From assembly GCF_003075455.1 (NCBI RefSeq), contig NZ_QDAE01000011.1:35580-99579 (forward strand): a stretch of 64,000 nucleotides of DNA. Reading direction: 5' to 3'. The stretch's first letter is position 1. Each line of letters opens with the position of its first letter. The notes under the pieces were generated by a model. The model was not told the DNA's origin and did no database searches. It saw only the letters and a list, made by a program, of their open reading frames with translations. The DNA is from Arthrobacter sp. Bz4. Lineage in GTDB: Bacteria > Actinomycetota > Actinomycetes > Actinomycetales > Micrococcaceae. Shown piece by piece: positions 35,832-46,200 of this stretch. The position numbers and the translations under genes were made by a program.

Positions 35832-36807
35832 CCCCAGCCCCAACTTCCGGTAATCACCCGCTGGAGGGTGTTCGCGTGGTGTTGCTGCGAGGTGCTGACC
35901 ACGCCGTCCGGACGGTGGGGGAGCTGCACTCGCGCGGGGCCGCAGTACAACTGCTGCCCCTGATTGACTTCGAGACTCCCGAAGACTCAGCATTGCTCGA
36001 GGCTGCCCTGAATGAGCTGGCCGGCGGGGCGTTTAGCTGGCTCGTGGCGACCAGCAGCACCACGGTTCGGGCGCTGAAACAGCAGTTGGCTCGCCGTGGA
36101 CTCGCGCTTGGCTCAGCGGTCCCGTCCGGCACACGCATCGCGGCGGTGGGGGAGGCGACCGCCGGGGCGCTGTTCGCCGAAGGTCTGAGGGCTGACCTGG
36201 TGCCTGATCGGACCGGTCATGAGAGTTCGGCCGTCGGACTGGCCGCCGCCTTCAGTGGGCTGGCACCCAAGGGTCGCATCCTCCTCCCGCAAGCCGACAT
36301 TGCAGCCGACACCCTTGAGCGCCTACTCAGCGGTCAGGGCTGGGACCTGGTGCAAATCACCGCGTACCGTACCGTGTCCTACCCGGCGGACCCGTCGCGT
36401 CGGATCACCGCCAGTGTGGGACCTGGCGGACCCGCTGAACACGATGGAACTGGAGCCAGCGGACCGGAAGCCCCGGATAGGTGCCCCGAGCTGCCCGAAC
36501 TGGACCCAGCCGGTTTCTGGACAGCTGTCGCAGCTGGCGCTATCGATGCCGTGGTGTTCACTTCCCCCAGCACCGTCCGCAGGTTGAGCGAACGGACCAC
36601 TCACTCACCCGCCGAAGGTTTCCGGCCGGACTCGCCGCCGTCATGATCGGTGCCAGCACTGCTGCTGAAGCGCAACGGTGCGGTATCCCCATCGCCGCGG
36701 TAGCAGCCGACCCGACGCCCGCGGGGATCGCCGATGCGATCGCAGCCGCGATGCAGGACCACCCCGAACGTGAAAAGCTGACTGCAAGAGAAGAGGAGCA
36801 CCCATGA
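35828..36807 (+). CDS. hemD: uroporphyrinogen-III synthase, broken by a one-base frameshift
   Basis: HemD closes hydroxymethylbilane with inversion of ring D. The first frame (ATG 35828) contains [63 protein letters not shown] and [12 protein letters not shown], the standard blocks. Near 36622-36627 the frame breaks: adding one base (CGGCC to CGGGCC) gives [20 protein letters not shown] and runs on to 36807, where ATGA overlaps hemB exactly. As written the first frame stops at 36646. The conserved tail and the perfect overlap with hemB argue for a sequence error. Residues of about 205-235 form a Pro/Gly-rich insertion. Confidence 0.86.
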
Positions 36808-37781
36808 GTTTCCCCCAACACCGACCACGCCGGCTGCGGACCACTCCGGCGCTGAGGCGCCTGACCGCCGAGCACCGACTGAGCCCCGCCGAACTGGTGC
36901 TGCCAGCGTTCATCCGCGAGGGGCTCACCAGCCCGCACCCCATTTCCTCGATGCCCGGAGTGGTCCAGCACAGCACCGAGTCGCTGAAGCGTGCAGCCGC
37001 GGAGGCGGTCCAGTTGGGTGTCGGCGGGATCATGCTCTTTGGTATCCCCGCCCAGCGTGATGCGACGGGCAGCGCAGGGCTTGACCCGGACGGCGTCCTG
37101 AACCGGGCGATCGCTGACGTTCGGGCTGAGGTGGGAGACGACCTGGTGGTCATGAGCGATGTCTGCCTCGACGAATTCACCGACCATGGGCACTGTGGCG
37201 TGCTCGCGTCCGACGGAACGGTCGACAACGATGCGACGCTCGCGGTGTATGCCGAAATGGCTGTCGCCCAGGCCAACGCCGGGGCGCACGTTCTCGGTCC
37301 GTCAGGCATGATGGATGGTCAAGTGGCAGTCATCCGTCAGGCGCTTGAGGAGGCAGGGCATCAGGAAACTGCCGTTCTGGCCTACGCCGCCAAATACGCG
37401 TCAGCCTTTTACGGCCCGTTCCGTGAGGCAGTCGATTCGCAGCTCAAGGGCGACCGGCGAACCTACCAAATGGACGCAGCAAACCGCCGCGAAGCACTCC
37501 TGGAGGTCGAACTGGACCTCGAGGAAGGCGCAGACATGGTGATGGTCAAACCAGCAATGAGCTACCTCGACATCCTCGCTGATGTTGCGGCGCTGTCTCC
37601 TGTGCCGGTGGGCGCCTACCAGATCTCGGGGGAGTACGCCATGATCGAGGCCGCCGCTGCGAATGGCTGGATCGACCGTCGTCGGGCTATCGAAGAATCA
37701 GTTCTCGGCATCAAACGCGCCGGGGCGAACATCATCCTGACCTACTGGGCCGCCGAACTCGCCGGCTGGCTAAAGGAGTAA
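36804..37781 (+). CDS. hemB: porphobilinogen synthase
   Basis: HemB condenses two 5-aminolevulinate molecules into porphobilinogen. The 325-residue protein has Schiff-base lysines K197 ([15 protein letters not shown]) and K249 ([12 protein letters not shown]). The metal region reads [14 protein letters not shown]: Cys121 and Cys131 are present, but the middle Cys of zinc enzymes is Asp123. It overlaps hemD by four bases and hemL follows after three bases. Confidence 0.95.
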   Translation: MSFPQHRPRRLRTTPALRRLTAEHRLSPAELVLPAFIREGLTSPHPISSMPGVVQHSTESLKRAAAEAVQLGVGGIMLFGIPAQRDATGSAGLDPDGVLNRAIADVRAEVGDDLVVMSDVCLDEFTDHGHCGVLASDGTVDNDATLAVYAEMAVAQANAGAHVLGPSGMMDGQVAVIRQALEEAGHQETAVLAYAAKYASAFYGPFREAVDSQLKGDRRTYQMDAANRREALLEVELDLEEGADMVMVKPAMSYLDILADVAALSPVPVGAYQISGEYAMIEAAAANGWIDRRRAIEESVLGIKRAGANIILTYWAAELAGWLKE

Positions 37782-37784
37782 ACC

Positions 37785-39110
37785 ATGACCGTTTCAGAAG
37801 AATTGTTCACACGGGCGCAAGCCCTCATGCCTGGCGGGGTCAACTCTCCGGTCCGGGCTTTCGGATCGGTCGGTGGCACCCCCCGCTTCCTGGTCTCGGC
37901 CAAAGGCCCCCACGTCACCGACGCCGACGGTCGCGAGTATGTCGACCTGGTGTGTTCCTGGGGTCCGGCTCTGCTCGGACACGGCCACCCGGCGGTGCTG
38001 GACGCGGTGCACCGTGCGGCGGACAACGGCCTGTCCTTTGGCGCGTCAACCCCGGCCGAGGCTGACCTGGCGCAACTGGTGAAGGATCGGGTGCCAGCGG
38101 TGGAACGGCTGCGGATGGTGTCCACGGGTACCGAGGCGACCATGACGGCGGTCCGCCTGGCCCGCGGGTTCACCGGCCGCAACCTGATCGTGAAGTTTGC
38201 TGGCTGCTACCACGGTCATCTGGATTCCCTCCTGGCAGCAGCCGGGTCCGGTGTGGCGACCCTCGCGCTCCCCGGCTCGGCCGGGGTCACCGCCGCGACC
38301 GCAGCGGAAACCCTGGTGCTGCCCTACAACGACCTGGCAGCCGTCGAAGCAGCTTTCGCCGACCACGGGGATTCAATCGCCGCTGTCATCACCGAGGCCG
38401 CGCCAGCCAATATGGGAGTAGTGACACCGGGGCCGGGCTTCAATGCGGGCCTGTCCCGGATCACCGCCGCCCACGGCGCGCTGCTCATTGTCGACGAGGT
38501 TCTCACGGGCTTCAGGGTGGGGCCGGGTGGATATTGGGGCCTCACCGGAGGCGCCGCCGGCGCCGAGGAAGCATGGACCCCCGACCTGCTGACCTTCGGG
38601 AAGGTGATCGGGGGCGGGCTCCCCGCAGCAGCCCTGGGCGGTCGCGAGGACGTCATGAATTACCTGGCTCCCCTGGGACCCGTGTACCAGGCGGGCACCC
38701 TATCCGGGAACCCGCTGGCAATGGCCGCCGGGGTTGCCCAGCTGAGCCATGCAACCGCTGATGTCTACCAGCAGATCGACTCGAACTCCCTGGCACTGTC
38801 AGCCGCGCTCTCCACCGAACTGGATCGCGCCGGCGTCGACCATTCCATCCAGCGGGCAGGGAACCTGTTCAGCGTGGCCTTCGGGACGTCGTCGGGCGGC
38901 GTCCACAACTACGCCGACGCGCTGGCCCAGGACTCCTACCGCTACGCCCCGTTCTTCCATTCAATGCTGGAGTCGGGTGTCTATCTGCCGCCGTCCGTCT
39001 TTGAGGCGTGGTTCCTGTCCTCCGCGCACGACGACGCAGCCATGAACCGGATCTACGACGCGTTGCCTGCTGCTGCGGCTGCCGCAGCAGGAGCGACGCC
39101 CTTCGGCTGA
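37785..39110 (+). CDS. hemL: glutamate-1-semialdehyde 2,1-aminomutase
   Basis: HemL converts glutamate-1-semialdehyde to 5-aminolevulinate and completes the C5 route with HemA. The 441-residue class III aminotransferase has [54 protein letters not shown] and PLP lysine K273 in [11 protein letters not shown]. It is the last gene of the hem operon, followed by a strong hairpin at 39141-39187. Confidence 0.95.
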   Translation: MTVSEELFTRAQALMPGGVNSPVRAFGSVGGTPRFLVSAKGPHVTDADGREYVDLVCSWGPALLGHGHPAVLDAVHRAADNGLSFGASTPAEADLAQLVKDRVPAVERLRMVSTGTEATMTAVRLARGFTGRNLIVKFAGCYHGHLDSLLAAAGSGVATLALPGSAGVTAATAAETLVLPYNDLAAVEAAFADHGDSIAAVITEAAPANMGVVTPGPGFNAGLSRITAAHGALLIVDEVLTGFRVGPGGYWGLTGGAAGAEEAWTPDLLTFGKVIGGGLPAAALGGREDVMNYLAPLGPVYQAGTLSGNPLAMAAGVAQLSHATADVYQQIDSNSLALSAALSTELDRAGVDHSIQRAGNLFSVAFGTSSGGVHNYADALAQDSYRYAPFFHSMLESGVYLPPSVFEAWFLSSAHDDAAMNRIYDALPAAAAAAAGATPFG

Positions 39111-39140
39111 CGCCTGTCGACTGACACCCAGGCACAAACA

Positions 39141-39187
39141 AGGGAACCCCGCACGGAAACGAAAGCCGTTTCTGTGCGGGGTTCCCT
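39141..39187. terminator. bidirectional terminator between hemL and metQ
   Basis: Arms at 39141-39161 and 39167-39187 form a 21-base stem with one G-T pair and an AAAGC loop. It separates the convergent hem and met operons and lies just outside the metQ stop at 39196. Confidence 0.88.
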
Positions 39188-39195
39188 GGTGTGGG

Positions 39196-40035
39196 CTAGG
39201 ACGCGGGTGCGACGTCTCCGCTGGGCCACTGTTCCTCGATGTAGGACTTGACCTCGGGGGAGTGCAACAGCTCCTCGAGCTTCGCGATCCGTGCATCACC
39301 GTCTGAAGCGGTGTTCCAGGCCAGGAAATTGGCGTAGGGATTGCCATCAAGCGATTCAACGACGAGGGCATCAGCGGTGCTGAGACCCGCGTCGAGAATG
39401 TAGTTGCCATTGATGATGGCCAGGTCAACGCTGGGGTCCTGGAGATCGTTGAGCAGCAGTTCGGGCTGGTTCTCGATGAACTCCAGGCCCATCGGGTTCT
39501 GCTCGTCGGAGAGCGCAAGTACTGAGGCGTCCTCGGCAATGCCCTCAAGAATCCCGGCATCCTGCAACAGCGTCAGTGCGCGGGCCTGATTGGAGGGGTC
39601 GTTGGTGATGGCGATGCGTCCGCCCTCGGGGATGTCCGAGACGTCCTCATGCTGCTCGGAGAAGGCAGCATACGGCTCGATGTGGACGCCCTCGCCGTGG
39701 GCGAAGTCGTACCCCTGGCCTTCGACCTGGCTGTTGAAATACGGCAGGTGCTGGAAGTAGTTGGCGTCCAGGTCACCGTCGCTGAGCGCGATATTCGGGG
39801 TGGTGTAATCGTCGAACTCAGTGATCTCGAGGTCGAGTCCCGCTTCCTCGGCGAGATTCTCGTCGACGAACTCAAGGATCCGGGCGTGGGGCTGCGGGCT
39901 CGCCCCAACGGTGATGGTTTGCGGGTTGGCGGGATCCAGTGAGGAGACGACCTCGGTGTCGGCTGAACCGCCACAGGCGCTCAGCATGAGGGTAGCAGCG
40001 ACGCCGGTAGCAGCGAGGGTGAGTAACTTACGCAA
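39196..40035 (-). CDS. metQ: methionine-binding lipoprotein MetQ
   Basis: MetQ is the NlpA-type substrate-binding protein of the methionine importer. The 279 residues begin with a lipoprotein signal ending LSAC (lipidated Cys about residue 21), then ITVGASPQPHARILEFV, DDYTTPNIALSDGDLDANYFQHLPY and ITNDPSNQARALTLLQDAG, all typical for MetQ. TTG 40035 is the start, with AAAGGAAA upstream. It is the last gene of metNIQ. D-methionine or methionine peptides may also be taken up; specificity is inferred. Confidence 0.92.
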   Translation of the reverse strand: MRKLLTLAATGVAATLMLSACGGSADTEVVSSLDPANPQTITVGASPQPHARILEFVDENLAEEAGLDLEITEFDDYTTPNIALSDGDLDANYFQHLPYFNSQVEGQGYDFAHGEGVHIEPYAAFSEQHEDVSDIPEGGRIAITNDPSNQARALTLLQDAGILEGIAEDASVLALSDEQNPMGLEFIENQPELLLNDLQDPSVDLAIINGNYILDAGLSTADALVVESLDGNPYANFLAWNTASDGDARIAKLEELLHSPEVKSYIEEQWPSGDVAPAS

Positions 40036-40106
40036 TAGAACAGGTTTCCTTTCAAGGGGCGTACAAACGTAGGTGCAGGCAGTGAGTGTTGGGAACGGCG
40101 ACGGCG

Positions 40107-40856
40107 TCAGCTGCCGACCACCTGGACCGCAGCCTTGCGACGCAGCCGTTTACCGCTCCCGGCCGTCGCTGCCGAGCGGTGATCCACCCGGCGCGCAGCC
40201 CAGTCCCCGGCGAGCTGAATGGCCTGCACGATGAGGACGATGATGATGATCACCACCACCATGACGGTGGTGTCGAACCGTTGGAGGCCGTAGTTGTAGG
40301 CGAGTCGGCCGAGACCACCGCCGCCGATGATGCCCGCCATCGCCGAGTAGCCGACCAGGGTGACCAGCGTCGTCGTGAACGCGGCAATCAGACCCGGGAG
40401 CGCCTCACGGAGGAGCACCTTGGTCACCACCTGCATTCGGGTGGAACCCATCACGAGAGCAGCGTCGATCTTGCCTGAACTGACGTCGCGGAGGGAGGTT
40501 TCGACCAGTCGGGCGAAGAACGGGATGGCGCCGATGCTTAGTGATACCGATGCCGCAACCGGTCCGATCGAGGTGCCGGTCAGGAGCCGGGCGAGCGGGA
40601 TCAGTGACACCATCAGGATGGCGAACGGAATGGAACGGGTGATATTGACGACGACGCCGCTGATCACCTTGTTGGTCAGGGGCATCGGCCGCAACCCGTC
40701 GGGGGCGCTGGCGGAAAGAAACACGCCCAACGGCAACCCCACCAGAAGGGTGAAGAAGCCCGAGATGCCGATCATCTGCATCGTTGCTGCGAATTCTTCG
40801 GGCAGGGCACGGGTGATGCCTGGGTTAGTGAAGAGCTGATCAAAAAAATCCATCAT
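40107..40856 (-). CDS. metI: methionine ABC transporter permease MetI
   Basis: The 249-residue membrane protein has five hydrophobic segments and the coupling motif ALVMGSTRMQVVTKVLLREALPG-type (positions about 140-165). The opening MDFFDQLFTNPGITRALPEE and the NITRSIPFAILMVSLIPL stretch match MetI. Its start overlaps metN by four bases, so ATPase and permease are coupled. The C-terminal basic tail follows the last span. Confidence 0.92.
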   Translation of the reverse strand: MMDFFDQLFTNPGITRALPEEFAATMQMIGISGFFTLLVGLPLGVFLSASAPDGLRPMPLTNKVISGVVVNITRSIPFAILMVSLIPLARLLTGTSIGPVAASVSLSIGAIPFFARLVETSLRDVSSGKIDAALVMGSTRMQVVTKVLLREALPGLIAAFTTTLVTLVGYSAMAGIIGGGGLGRLAYNYGLQRFDTTVMVVVIIIIVLIVQAIQLAGDWAARRVDHRSAATAGSGKRLRRKAAVQVVGS

Positions 40857-41827
40857 GCCACCTTTGCCGCGACGCCCTGGGACTGCAGGTACTGCAGCAT
40901 TTCTTCGACTGGCGCCAGCTCACTCACTTCGATTCGTAGCCGGCCGAAGCGGCTGTCGGCGAGATTTTCGACGCTGCCAGCCAGAACATTGATGCTCAGA
41001 TCGAACCGTCGGCCCAGATCGGACAGGACCGGCCCTGACGCGACATCCCCCGCTAGGAGCAGTTCGAGCGCTGGCATTCTTCCTGGCCGATGGGCTGGTA
41101 GCGGCAGCAGCGCCCGTGACAGCTTTCCGTCGAGCTGGGCCGCCACGTCCTGCAGCCTGCCATGTTCCACCACCCGGCCATCCTCCAGCAGCGATACCGA
41201 ATCGCAGATGCGCTTCACGACGTTCATCTCATGGGTGATGATCAGCACCGTCAAGCCCAGCGTGTCAGTGAGGTTATGGATCAGATCCAGGATGTCGTCA
41301 GTGGTGGTTGGATCGAGTGCCGAGGTGGGCTCGTCGCAGAGCAGCACGTCGGGATCGGAGGCGAGCGCCCGGGCAATACCCACCCGCTGCTTCTGGCCAC
41401 CGGATAACTGCGACGGGTAGGCATCGGCGAAGCCAGCCAATCCCACCAGATCCAGGAGACGTGCCACCGTGGAAGAGATATCTGCCTTGGGGGTCTTCAC
41501 CAGTTCCAGGGGGTGCGCCACATTCTGGGCAGCCGTGCGGGAATCCATCAGGTTGGCGTGCTGGAAGACCATTCCAATTCGACGGCGCGCAGTGCGGATC
41601 TCTGAATCCTTGACAGCGGTCAGTTCACGACCGTCAATGGTGACCGACCCGGAGGTGGGGCGGTCCAGCAGGGTCAGGCACCGCACGAGGGTCGACTTTC
41701 CCGCACCGGAATGACCGATGATGCCGTGGATCGACCCGCGGGGCACGGTCAGGCTCACCCCGTCAAGGGCGGTAATGGTGCGGCTGCCCTGCTGGTAGGT
41801 CTTACGCAGGTCGGAAACTGTGATCAT
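40853..41827 (-). CDS. metN: methionine ABC transporter ATP-binding protein MetN
   Basis: The 324-residue ATPase has Walker A GHSGAGKST at 38-46, [28 protein letters not shown] and ITHEMNVVKRI. The last 80 residues (about 240-324) form the NIL regulatory domain that senses methionine in E. coli MetN (transinhibition). GAGGG lies before ATG 41827. I looked for a SAM riboswitch in the 213 bases upstream and saw none. Confidence 0.93.
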   Translation of the reverse strand: MITVSDLRKTYQQGSRTITALDGVSLTVPRGSIHGIIGHSGAGKSTLVRCLTLLDRPTSGSVTIDGRELTAVKDSEIRTARRRIGMVFQHANLMDSRTAAQNVAHPLELVKTPKADISSTVARLLDLVGLAGFADAYPSQLSGGQKQRVGIARALASDPDVLLCDEPTSALDPTTTDDILDLIHNLTDTLGLTVLIITHEMNVVKRICDSVSLLEDGRVVEHGRLQDVAAQLDGKLSRALLPLPAHRPGRMPALELLLAGDVASGPVLSDLGRRFDLSINVLAGSVENLADSRFGRLRIEVSELAPVEEMLQYLQSQGVAAKVA

Positions 41828-42040
41828 GGGCCCTCATGGTTGCTGGCGACGGCCGGATGATCGGGTGTATCACGGCCGGAGGGCGAATCGATCGACGCCC
41901 AAGCCATCATCACACGCATGAAAGAAGTGACTGAACTTTAGTGCCCTGAATCACTCATCGGGCGCCGTCTGGGGCATCCCCGCCTCCAGATCGAAGAATC
42001 TTCGGAAAAGTGGACTCGCGGCGGCGTTCCCGTGATGTCC

Positions 42041-42727
42041 CTAGGAGGCGATAGCGGGCCAGCGCCCTTCAACGATTGCCGCCGGATCCTCGCGGCGGAG
42101 GTATTCCTGGAAGCTCGCGGCCTGCCGGGCCGCCCACACCACCTGCGATGCATGAAGTACTCCTGCAGGACGTTGCAGATGCGGGAAGCGTTCGGCAAGG
42201 ACCGCCGCGACCTGCAAGGTTGCCAGCACATCCGCGGCCGACGTGTGGGCGTTTTCAAACGCCACCCCATAGTGTTCAGACATAGCTGTCAGGGTCCGTT
42301 TTCCACGGCGGAAACGATCAGCCTGCTTGTCCATGATGTACGGGTCGAGGACCGGGAACGGATGGGGTACGGGTACCGCATGCCGGGCACCTTCACTGGC
42401 CAGCACAGTGAAGTCGTAGCGTGCGTTGAAAGCCAGGACGGGAATTCCCGCTGTGAACAGACGATTCAGGACTGCGGCGATTTCCTGCACTACCCGGGCC
42501 ACCGGTTGGCCCTCGGCACGGGCCCGCTCGGTGCTGACCCCATGGATTGCTGCAGCCTCCAGGGGGATCTCAACACCGGGGTCGGCCAACCACTCATGTT
42601 GCTCAAGCGCTGAGCCATCCGCGTCCACCAGCACTATCGACGCGGTGACAATCCGGGCCGCCAGCGGGTCGCGTCCAGTGGTCTCGAGGTCAAAGGCCGC
42701 TCGTGGGTGGTGATGCCAGCTATCCAT
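42041..42727 (-). CDS. DnaQ-like 3'-5' exonuclease (DEDDh)
   Basis: The 228-residue protein has DLETTGRDPLAARIVTA (Exo I Asp/Glu), FNARYDFTVLASEG (Exo II Asp) and HTSAADVLATLQV (Exo III His and Asp), the complete DEDDh set. It has no polymerase or helicase domain, so it is a stand-alone exonuclease like the DnaQ-like proteins found in many actinobacteria. ATG 42727 is preferred over 42793 since the latter would overlap the divergent gene. A TAGCGT box seven bases upstream suggests leaderless expression. Proofreading or DNA/RNA trimming cannot be distinguished. Confidence 0.9.
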   Translation of the reverse strand: MDSWHHHPRAAFDLETTGRDPLAARIVTASIVLVDADGSALEQHEWLADPGVEIPLEAAAIHGVSTERARAEGQPVARVVQEIAAVLNRLFTAGIPVLAFNARYDFTVLASEGARHAVPVPHPFPVLDPYIMDKQADRFRRGKRTLTAMSEHYGVAFENAHTSAADVLATLQVAAVLAERFPHLQRPAGVLHASQVVWAARQAASFQEYLRREDPAAIVEGRWPAIAS

Positions 42728-42734
42728 GCCTTTG

Positions 42735-42784
42735 ACGCTATCCTCCGGCACCGACAATTCGGGTGAGGTGGGTCCGGTTAGGCT
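42735..42784. promoter_or_regulatory. divergent leaderless promoters for exonuclease and alkyltransferase-like genes
   Basis: On the minus strand TAGCGT (42740-42735) ends seven bases before the exonuclease ATG. On the plus strand TAGGCT (42779-42784) ends seven bases before the ATG at 42792. The starts are 64 bases apart and neither has a ribosome site. Confidence 0.55.
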
Positions 42785-42791
42785 GGAATTC

Positions 42792-43220
42792 ATGAATGAT
42801 GAATTCGCCGAGGCGGTGTACGAGATAGCAGGAATGATTCCTGGCGGTTCAGTCCTTTCCTATGGCGACATCTCCGAGCTGCTGGAGTGCGCTGGCCCCC
42901 GGCAGGTCGGTGCCGCAATGTCCCGGTGCGGCGACGGTACGCCGTGGTGGCGGGTGGTCCGCGCCAGCGGCCTTCCTCCGCTCGGCCACAGCGCAGAGGC
43001 TCTACCACGTTATGTGGCTGAGGGGACCCCGCTGCGAACCAGCGGGGATACCCGATCCCAGGCCCGGTCGGAGCCGGGGTACACGATCGAGATGGCTGCG
43101 GCCCGATGGAACCCAACCGAAACCGAACGGGGTGCAATCGAGGTGACCCGTTCCGCACTGGCCGGGGGTTCGGAGCCGATCCCTAAAACGTCAGACCCCC
43201 ATGATTGGCTGAAACCATGA
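42792..43220 (+). CDS. alkyltransferase-like protein (MGMT fold, no active Cys)
   Basis: The 142-residue protein has the DNA-binding helix-turn-helix of O6-alkylguanine transferases: IPGGSVLSYGDISELLECAG and GPRQVGAAMSRCGDG. Where true MGMT has PCHRV, this has PWWRVV, so the acceptor Cys is replaced by Trp. That marks an alkyltransferase-like protein, which flags O6-alkylguanine for nucleotide excision repair in other organisms. The C-terminal part (about 100-142) contains AARWNPTETE. The stop overlaps the adnA ATG (ATGA), which links it to double-strand end repair genes. Confidence 0.88.
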   Translation: MNDEFAEAVYEIAGMIPGGSVLSYGDISELLECAGPRQVGAAMSRCGDGTPWWRVVRASGLPPLGHSAEALPRYVAEGTPLRTSGDTRSQARSEPGYTIEMAAARWNPTETERGAIEVTRSALAGGSEPIPKTSDPHDWLKP

Positions 43221-46200
43221 ACGCCAGACCACGATTGGTAACAGCAGGAGATGCGCGGGCCGGGCAACCGTCAGCCACGGCGCCGGTCCTCAGCCCTGAA
43301 CAGGCAGAAATCGTTGCTCTTGGCGCCGGTAGCGGACCGGTGCTGGTGTTGGGCGGCCCAGGGACCGGCAAGTCAACCGTGCTGGTCGAAGCGGCGGTGC
43401 GGCGGATCGATCAGGACGGGCTGGATCCGGCCTCAGTCCTGATGCTGGCGCCGTCCCGCCTGAGCGCAGCACGGCTTCGTGACGCGTTGACCTCCCGCCT
43501 GAACCGCAGCCTAAGCGCAGCACCAGCACGGACCTGGGCGTCTTATGCCTTTGACCTGATCCGCAGGGCGCGAATTGAGGGACGGATTCCCGAGCTGATT
43601 CGCAGCCCCCGTCTCCTCTCCGGCGCGGAACAGGACCTAATCATCAAGGAGCTCCTGGACGGTCATAACCGTCCCGGGGCGACACCGCTGGGGTGGCCGG
43701 AGGGTTTGACCCTCGCCCTTCCCACCAGAGGGTTCAGGCAAGAGGTGCGGGAGCTTTTCGACCGGGTCAGCGAGTACGGAATGCATCCGGATGAACTGGC
43801 TGACCTGGGGCGTCGTTTCAACCGTCCAGACTGGACAGCGGGCGCCCAGCTGTACCAGGAGTACCGCGACGTCCTGGATCTGCGGATGCCCGAGGCCTTC
43901 GACCCGGCGGGCGTGCTTACCGCGGCCCGGAACCTGCTTGAGGTCGACGCGGAGCTGCTGGCACAGGAGCGATCCCGGCTGCAGCTCATTCTCGTAGACG
44001 ACTACCAGGAGTCGAACGCGGCTGTCCATGCCCTGTTCACCCTGCTGGGCAGGGACAGCGACGTCCTCGTGGCGTCGTGCCCGGACACCGTCGTCCACGG
44101 CTTCAGGGGCGCCCGGCCTGAGCTGACCGGCAGACTGGCACAGGACCTCACGGGGAACACCAAGCTGCTGACGGTTGCGCTCAGGACCTCCCACCGGCTA
44201 ACCGGGCCGTTGGCGGAGGCATGGCAAAACGTCGCCTCGCGCATCTCGGTCGTCGGCGGTGCGGGCGCGTACAGAACGCTGGAGCCTGCACCGCAGGGCC
44301 CAACAATTCTCAATGAGGTGGGGTTGGTCTCCGCGCATCTGGTGGATTCCTCATTCCACGAGCTGCGGTATGTGGCGCAACGGATCCTTGAGGCACAACT
44401 CTTCGCGGGACGGAGTCTCGGCGACATTGCAGTGATCGTGAGGACCGGGGCCCAACTGGCCGAGTTTCAGCGTTATCTGACCGGACAGGGGATTGCGGTC
44501 AACGTTCCGGCAGCGGAGCGGGCCATTCGTGACGAACCAGCGGTGAAGCCGTTACTGGACATTTTTGGGGTCGTCCTGGGCCAGGTGACCCTGGATGCGG
44601 CGTTAGCCGTGTCCTTACTATCATCACGGGTAGGCGGCGCGGGGACACTTGAGCTCCGCCGGTTGCGGCAGAACCTTCGCCAGACGGAAGTGGCGGCCGG
44701 CCGGGGGAGGACCAGCGACGAGTTGCTGGTTGAGGCACTCACCGACCCCTCGCTGATTGGCCCAGGGATGCAGGGCGGTAAAGCGGCACGAAGGGTCGCG
44801 CGGATGATCTCAGCCGGAACGTCAGCTCTTGAGGCGGAGGGAGCCAACCCCGAGACGGTGTTGTGGGCGCTGTGGGAGGCCTCAGGGTGGTCAACTCAAT
44901 GGGCCGACTCAGCGGTTGCCGAGGGAGCGTCCGCTGCCCGCGCTGACCGCGACCTCGACGCAGTAGTGGCCCTGTTCCAGACGGCCGAACGGTTCGTCGA
45001 CCAGGTGCCCGGGGCGGCGCCGGCCCGGTTCCTCGAGTACCTGACCAGCCAGGAACTGCCAATGGACACGTTGGCGCCGCGCGCCCAGAACCAGGAATCC
45101 GTGGCGCTGCTCACCCCCGCCAGCGCTTCCGGTCGGGAATGGCCGGTGGTGATCGTGGCAGGTATCCAGGAGGGGACCTGGCCCAATCTGCGGCTCAGAG
45201 GGGAATTGCTCGGTTCAGGCGAACTCACCGCGCTGATGGATTACGGAGCGGATTTTCGCCGGCACCGCGACCCGTTGATCCTGATGCAGGAGATCCGCTT
45301 CGACGAGCTTCGCAGCTTCTCGGTCGCCGTATCCCGGGCCACCGAAGAATTGATTTGCTGTGCCGTGGCATCCGATGAGGCACAGCCCTCACCGTTCCTG
45401 GACCTGGTGGATCCGTTGCCCCCCGGTCAATTGGAACGGTCCCGGACCGAGGTGCAACGCCCGCTGACGCTGCGCGCGCTCGTGGCTGAACTGAGGAAGT
45501 ATGCCCAGCAAGCGACCGCATACCCTGAACTCTCTCGGGAAGCGACCCACCATCTGGGCGCTATGGTCAACCATTCTCCTACGGTGCCGGGAGCCCACCC
45601 CCGTGAGTGGTGGGGCCTCCAGGAGCTCTCCTCCAGCGCACCGGTGGTGCCCGGCGACCAGCCCATCCCGGTGTCACCTTCCAAGGTTGATGCTGTCCTG
45701 AAATCACCGTTGAACTGGTTTGTATCGGCGGTCGGCGGTGAGCCGACGATGGACTTCGCGCGGTCGCTGGGAACGCTGGTGCACAGCATTGCCCAGGACT
45801 TCCCGGATGCCACCGGTAGTCAATACGTTGAGGAGTTGCAGCGCCGTTGGCCTTCCCTCGGGATGAAGGAGAACTGGGAGGGGAGGATCGATTTTCAGCG
45901 TGCCGAACAGATGGTGCGGAAGCTCGCTGGCTACGTGATTGCGATGCGGCAGGCAGGTCGGTCACTGGTCGGCACTGAGGTCGATTTCGAAGTGGACCTG
46001 GAGGTGGCAATCGGGGATGCCCCGCGCGTCGCGAGATTGAGGGGGCAGATCGACCGGCTGGAAATCGATGCTGAGGGCAGGCTGGTCATAGTCGACCTGA
46101 AAACCGGCAAGTCCTCGCCCTCGCTGGCGGATCTGGACCGGCACCCGCAGTTGGCCTCCTACCAGGTCGCCGTGAATGAGGGGGCACTCTCTGCTGGGCA

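Noticed and set aside
41828..42040. Possible SAM riboswitch upstream of metN
   Set aside because: I looked for conserved SAM-type stems and found no convincing paired core; only a GAGGG ribosome site near metN is clear.
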